Source of the DNA: an uncultured cyanobacterium
GTDB taxonomy: Bacteria > Cyanobacteriota > Cyanobacteriia > PCC-6307 > Cyanobiaceae
Reading direction: 5' to 3'
Assembly (NCBI GenBank): GCA_903934745.1
Contig: CAIZOZ010000516.1
Span: forward strand, 1 to 6,635
DNA length: 6,635 nucleotides
Positions within the stretch are counted from its first letter, which is position 1; the number at the start of each line of letters is the position of its first letter. The translations under genes were made by a program, and so were the position numbers. Under the pieces are notes generated by a model. It had not been told where the DNA came from, did no database searches, and saw only the letters and a list, made by a program, of their open reading frames with translations. This document shows, piece by piece, positions 5,447 through 6,635 of this stretch.

Positions 5447-6633
5447 CAGGCGGCAGGGGCCGCCGGCCAGGGGAAACGCGACGGGCGGGTGGGGGTGCTG
5501 AGCAGCTGCTGGTATTGGTGCAGCGTGCGTTCATTGACCAGAGACACCTGGAATTCCTCCACCACCTTGCGGCGGGCGGCCTGGCCGAAACGACGGGCCA
5601 GCTCAGGATTGGCGACCAGCAGGCGAATGGCGAGCTCGAGGGCGCGGCCATCGCGCAGCGGCACCAGCAAGCCGGAGACGCCGTGATCGACCACGTCGCG
5701 GCAGCCGGGCACATCGGTGGTGATGATCGGCCGCTCCATGGCGGCGGCCTCGATCAGGGATCGGGAGAGACCCTCGCGCCAGGAGGGCAGCACCACCAGA
5801 TCGCTGGAGGCATAGAGGGCGCGCATGTCGTCGACATGGCCGAGGCAGCGGATGCGGGGTTCGTCGCGCAGGGCAGCGAGCTCGGAGGGCAGCAGCGAAC
5901 TGCGATTGCCGTCGTCGAGGTCGCCGGCCACGAGCAGTTCCAGCGCCAGTCCAGCAGCCCAGAGGGCACGGCAGGCGGTGAGCAGATCCTCGATGCCCTT
6001 CTCGCGAATCAAACGCGAGGGAAACAGCAGCTGCAGGGGAGTGCGAAAGCGGCCGGCGGTGTCATCGAGGGGCTGGAAATGGCTGATATCGACGCCGGAA
6101 CCACGAATCAGACGGGCATGGGCGTCGTCCGTGATGCCGAGGTGGATCAAACGCTCCTGATCATCGGCGTTCTGAAACACGACGGTGGCGCGGCGGGCCA
6201 TGAACACGGCGCGATACAGGGGCCGCAGGCCCCGGCGCAGCAAGCGGGTGCGCTTGCGCTGGCCGAGGAAGACGTGACCGAGGCCGGTGATGGCGTTGAC
6301 GACGCGATAAATGCGCGCGCCCTTGGCGGCGAGGGTGCCGTACAGACAGGCCTTGATCGTGAAGTGATGCACCAGGGCGGGCTGCTCACGCCGATAGATG
6401 CGCAGCAGATCAAGGATGGCGCGCAGCTCCAAGAGAGGGTTGATCGAGCGGCGCGCCACCTGCCAGGGATGGACCGAAATTCCCTCGGCCTCCAACAAGG
6501 CGGTGTAGGCGTCGTGGGGGGCCACAGCAGCGACGGCATAGCCGGCACCGCGCAGATCGCGCAACAGGGGCAGACGGAAGTTGTAGAGGTACCAGCTGGT
6601 GTTGGCCACCAGGAGCACCCTTTGGGAAGGCAT
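5446..6633 (-). CDS. GT4-family glycosyltransferase (PglA-like), 395 aa
   Basis: Predicted retaining GT-B glycosyltransferase of family 4 that transfers a sugar from a nucleotide sugar onto a growing, probably lipid-linked, glycan at the inner face of the membrane. The N-terminal acceptor domain (about 1-190) starts with VLLVANTSWYLYNFR near residues 6-20, a beginning common in PglA/capsule-type enzymes, and includes the loop NAITGLGH (113-120). The donor domain (about 195-375) has the GSGVD turn (178-182), FPSRLIREKGIEDLL (204-218) with R207 and K212 expected at the donor phosphates, and the E-x7-E motif E287/E295 in REGLSRSLIEAA. Length is normal; the last 15 residues are a Pro/Ala-rich tail. 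The start is ATG at 6633, and the two preceding bases make TGATG, suggesting an overlapping upstream gene. Its stop overlaps the next start by one base. Donor and acceptor cannot be told from sequence. Family assignment is firm; exact reaction is not. Confidence 0.93.
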   Translation of the reverse strand: MPSQRVLLVANTSWYLYNFRLPLLRDLRGAGYAVAAVAPHDAYTALLEAEGISVHPWQVARRSINPLLELRAILDLLRIYRREQPALVHHFTIKACLYGTLAAKGARIYRVVNAITGLGHVFLGQRKRTRLLRRGLRPLYRAVFMARRATVVFQNADDQERLIHLGITDDAHARLIRGSGVDISHFQPLDDTAGRFRTPLQLLFPSRLIREKGIEDLLTACRALWAAGLALELLVAGDLDDGNRSSLLPSELAALRDEPRIRCLGHVDDMRALYASSDLVVLPSWREGLSRSLIEAAAMERPIITTDVPGCRDVVDHGVSGLLVPLRDGRALELAIRLLVANPELARRFGQAARRKVVEEFQVSLVNERTLHQYQQLLSTPTRPSRFPWPAAPAA

Positions 6634-6635
6634 CA

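Noticed and set aside
4349..5686. Plus-strand open frame of 445 codons opposite the amidotransferase and glycosyltransferase
   Set aside because: It spans the junction of two well-supported minus-strand genes and its low-complexity Gly/Gln/Ala/Arg product shows no motif.
1..6635. CRISPR array, tRNA, rRNA, insertion sequence or att site
   Set aside because: No regularly spaced repeats, no cloverleaf-like sequence, no transposase frame and no terminal inverted repeats were seen.

Overview
The window is GC-rich (roughly two thirds G+C by eye) and comes from a cyanobacterium, probably a high-GC picocyanobacterium of the Cyanobium / freshwater Synechococcus type. Three things point there: an exosortase followed by a small partner protein in the arrangement typical of cyanobacterial exosortase systems, two copies of the cyanobacterial HIP1 palindrome GCGATCGC, and codon use strongly biased to G/C in third positions. 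The host is an inference; no rRNA or species marker is present.

All genes read on the minus strand, so transcription runs from high to low coordinates. In that order they are: a GT4-family glycosyltransferase (6633-5446); a class II glutamine-hydrolysing asparagine synthase-like amidotransferase (5446-3446); a membrane-anchored YdcF/ElyC/SanA-type DUF218 protein (3396-2554); a second, diverged DUF218-like protein (2557-1907); an intergenic stretch of about 200 bases with an AT-rich core (1906-1702); a cyanobacterial exosortase (1701-769, possibly extended to 1794); its membrane-anchored partner protein (772-80); and the first 20 codons of a further gene that leaves the window (60-1).

The genes are tightly packed. 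Glycosyltransferase and amidotransferase share one base (TGATG), the two DUF218 genes share four (GTGA), and the exosortase and its partner share four (ATGA). The two bases at the right edge also create TGATG at the glycosyltransferase start, so another gene probably ends there.

The likely theme is cell-surface assembly. The glycosyltransferase and amidotransferase would build and amidate a polysaccharide or glycan, the DUF218 proteins would act at the membrane in lipid-carrier or envelope metabolism, and the exosortase pair would process PEP-CTERM-type surface proteins. Exosortases elsewhere are known to sit in exopolysaccharide clusters. No PEP-CTERM substrate is encoded here. The most notable points are the tandem conserved/diverged DUF218 pair directly before the exosortase, the sharp codon-use change that argues for a GTG start of the exosortase, the AT-rich gap that may hold a promoter, and the more relaxed codon use in the catalytic half of the exosortase.
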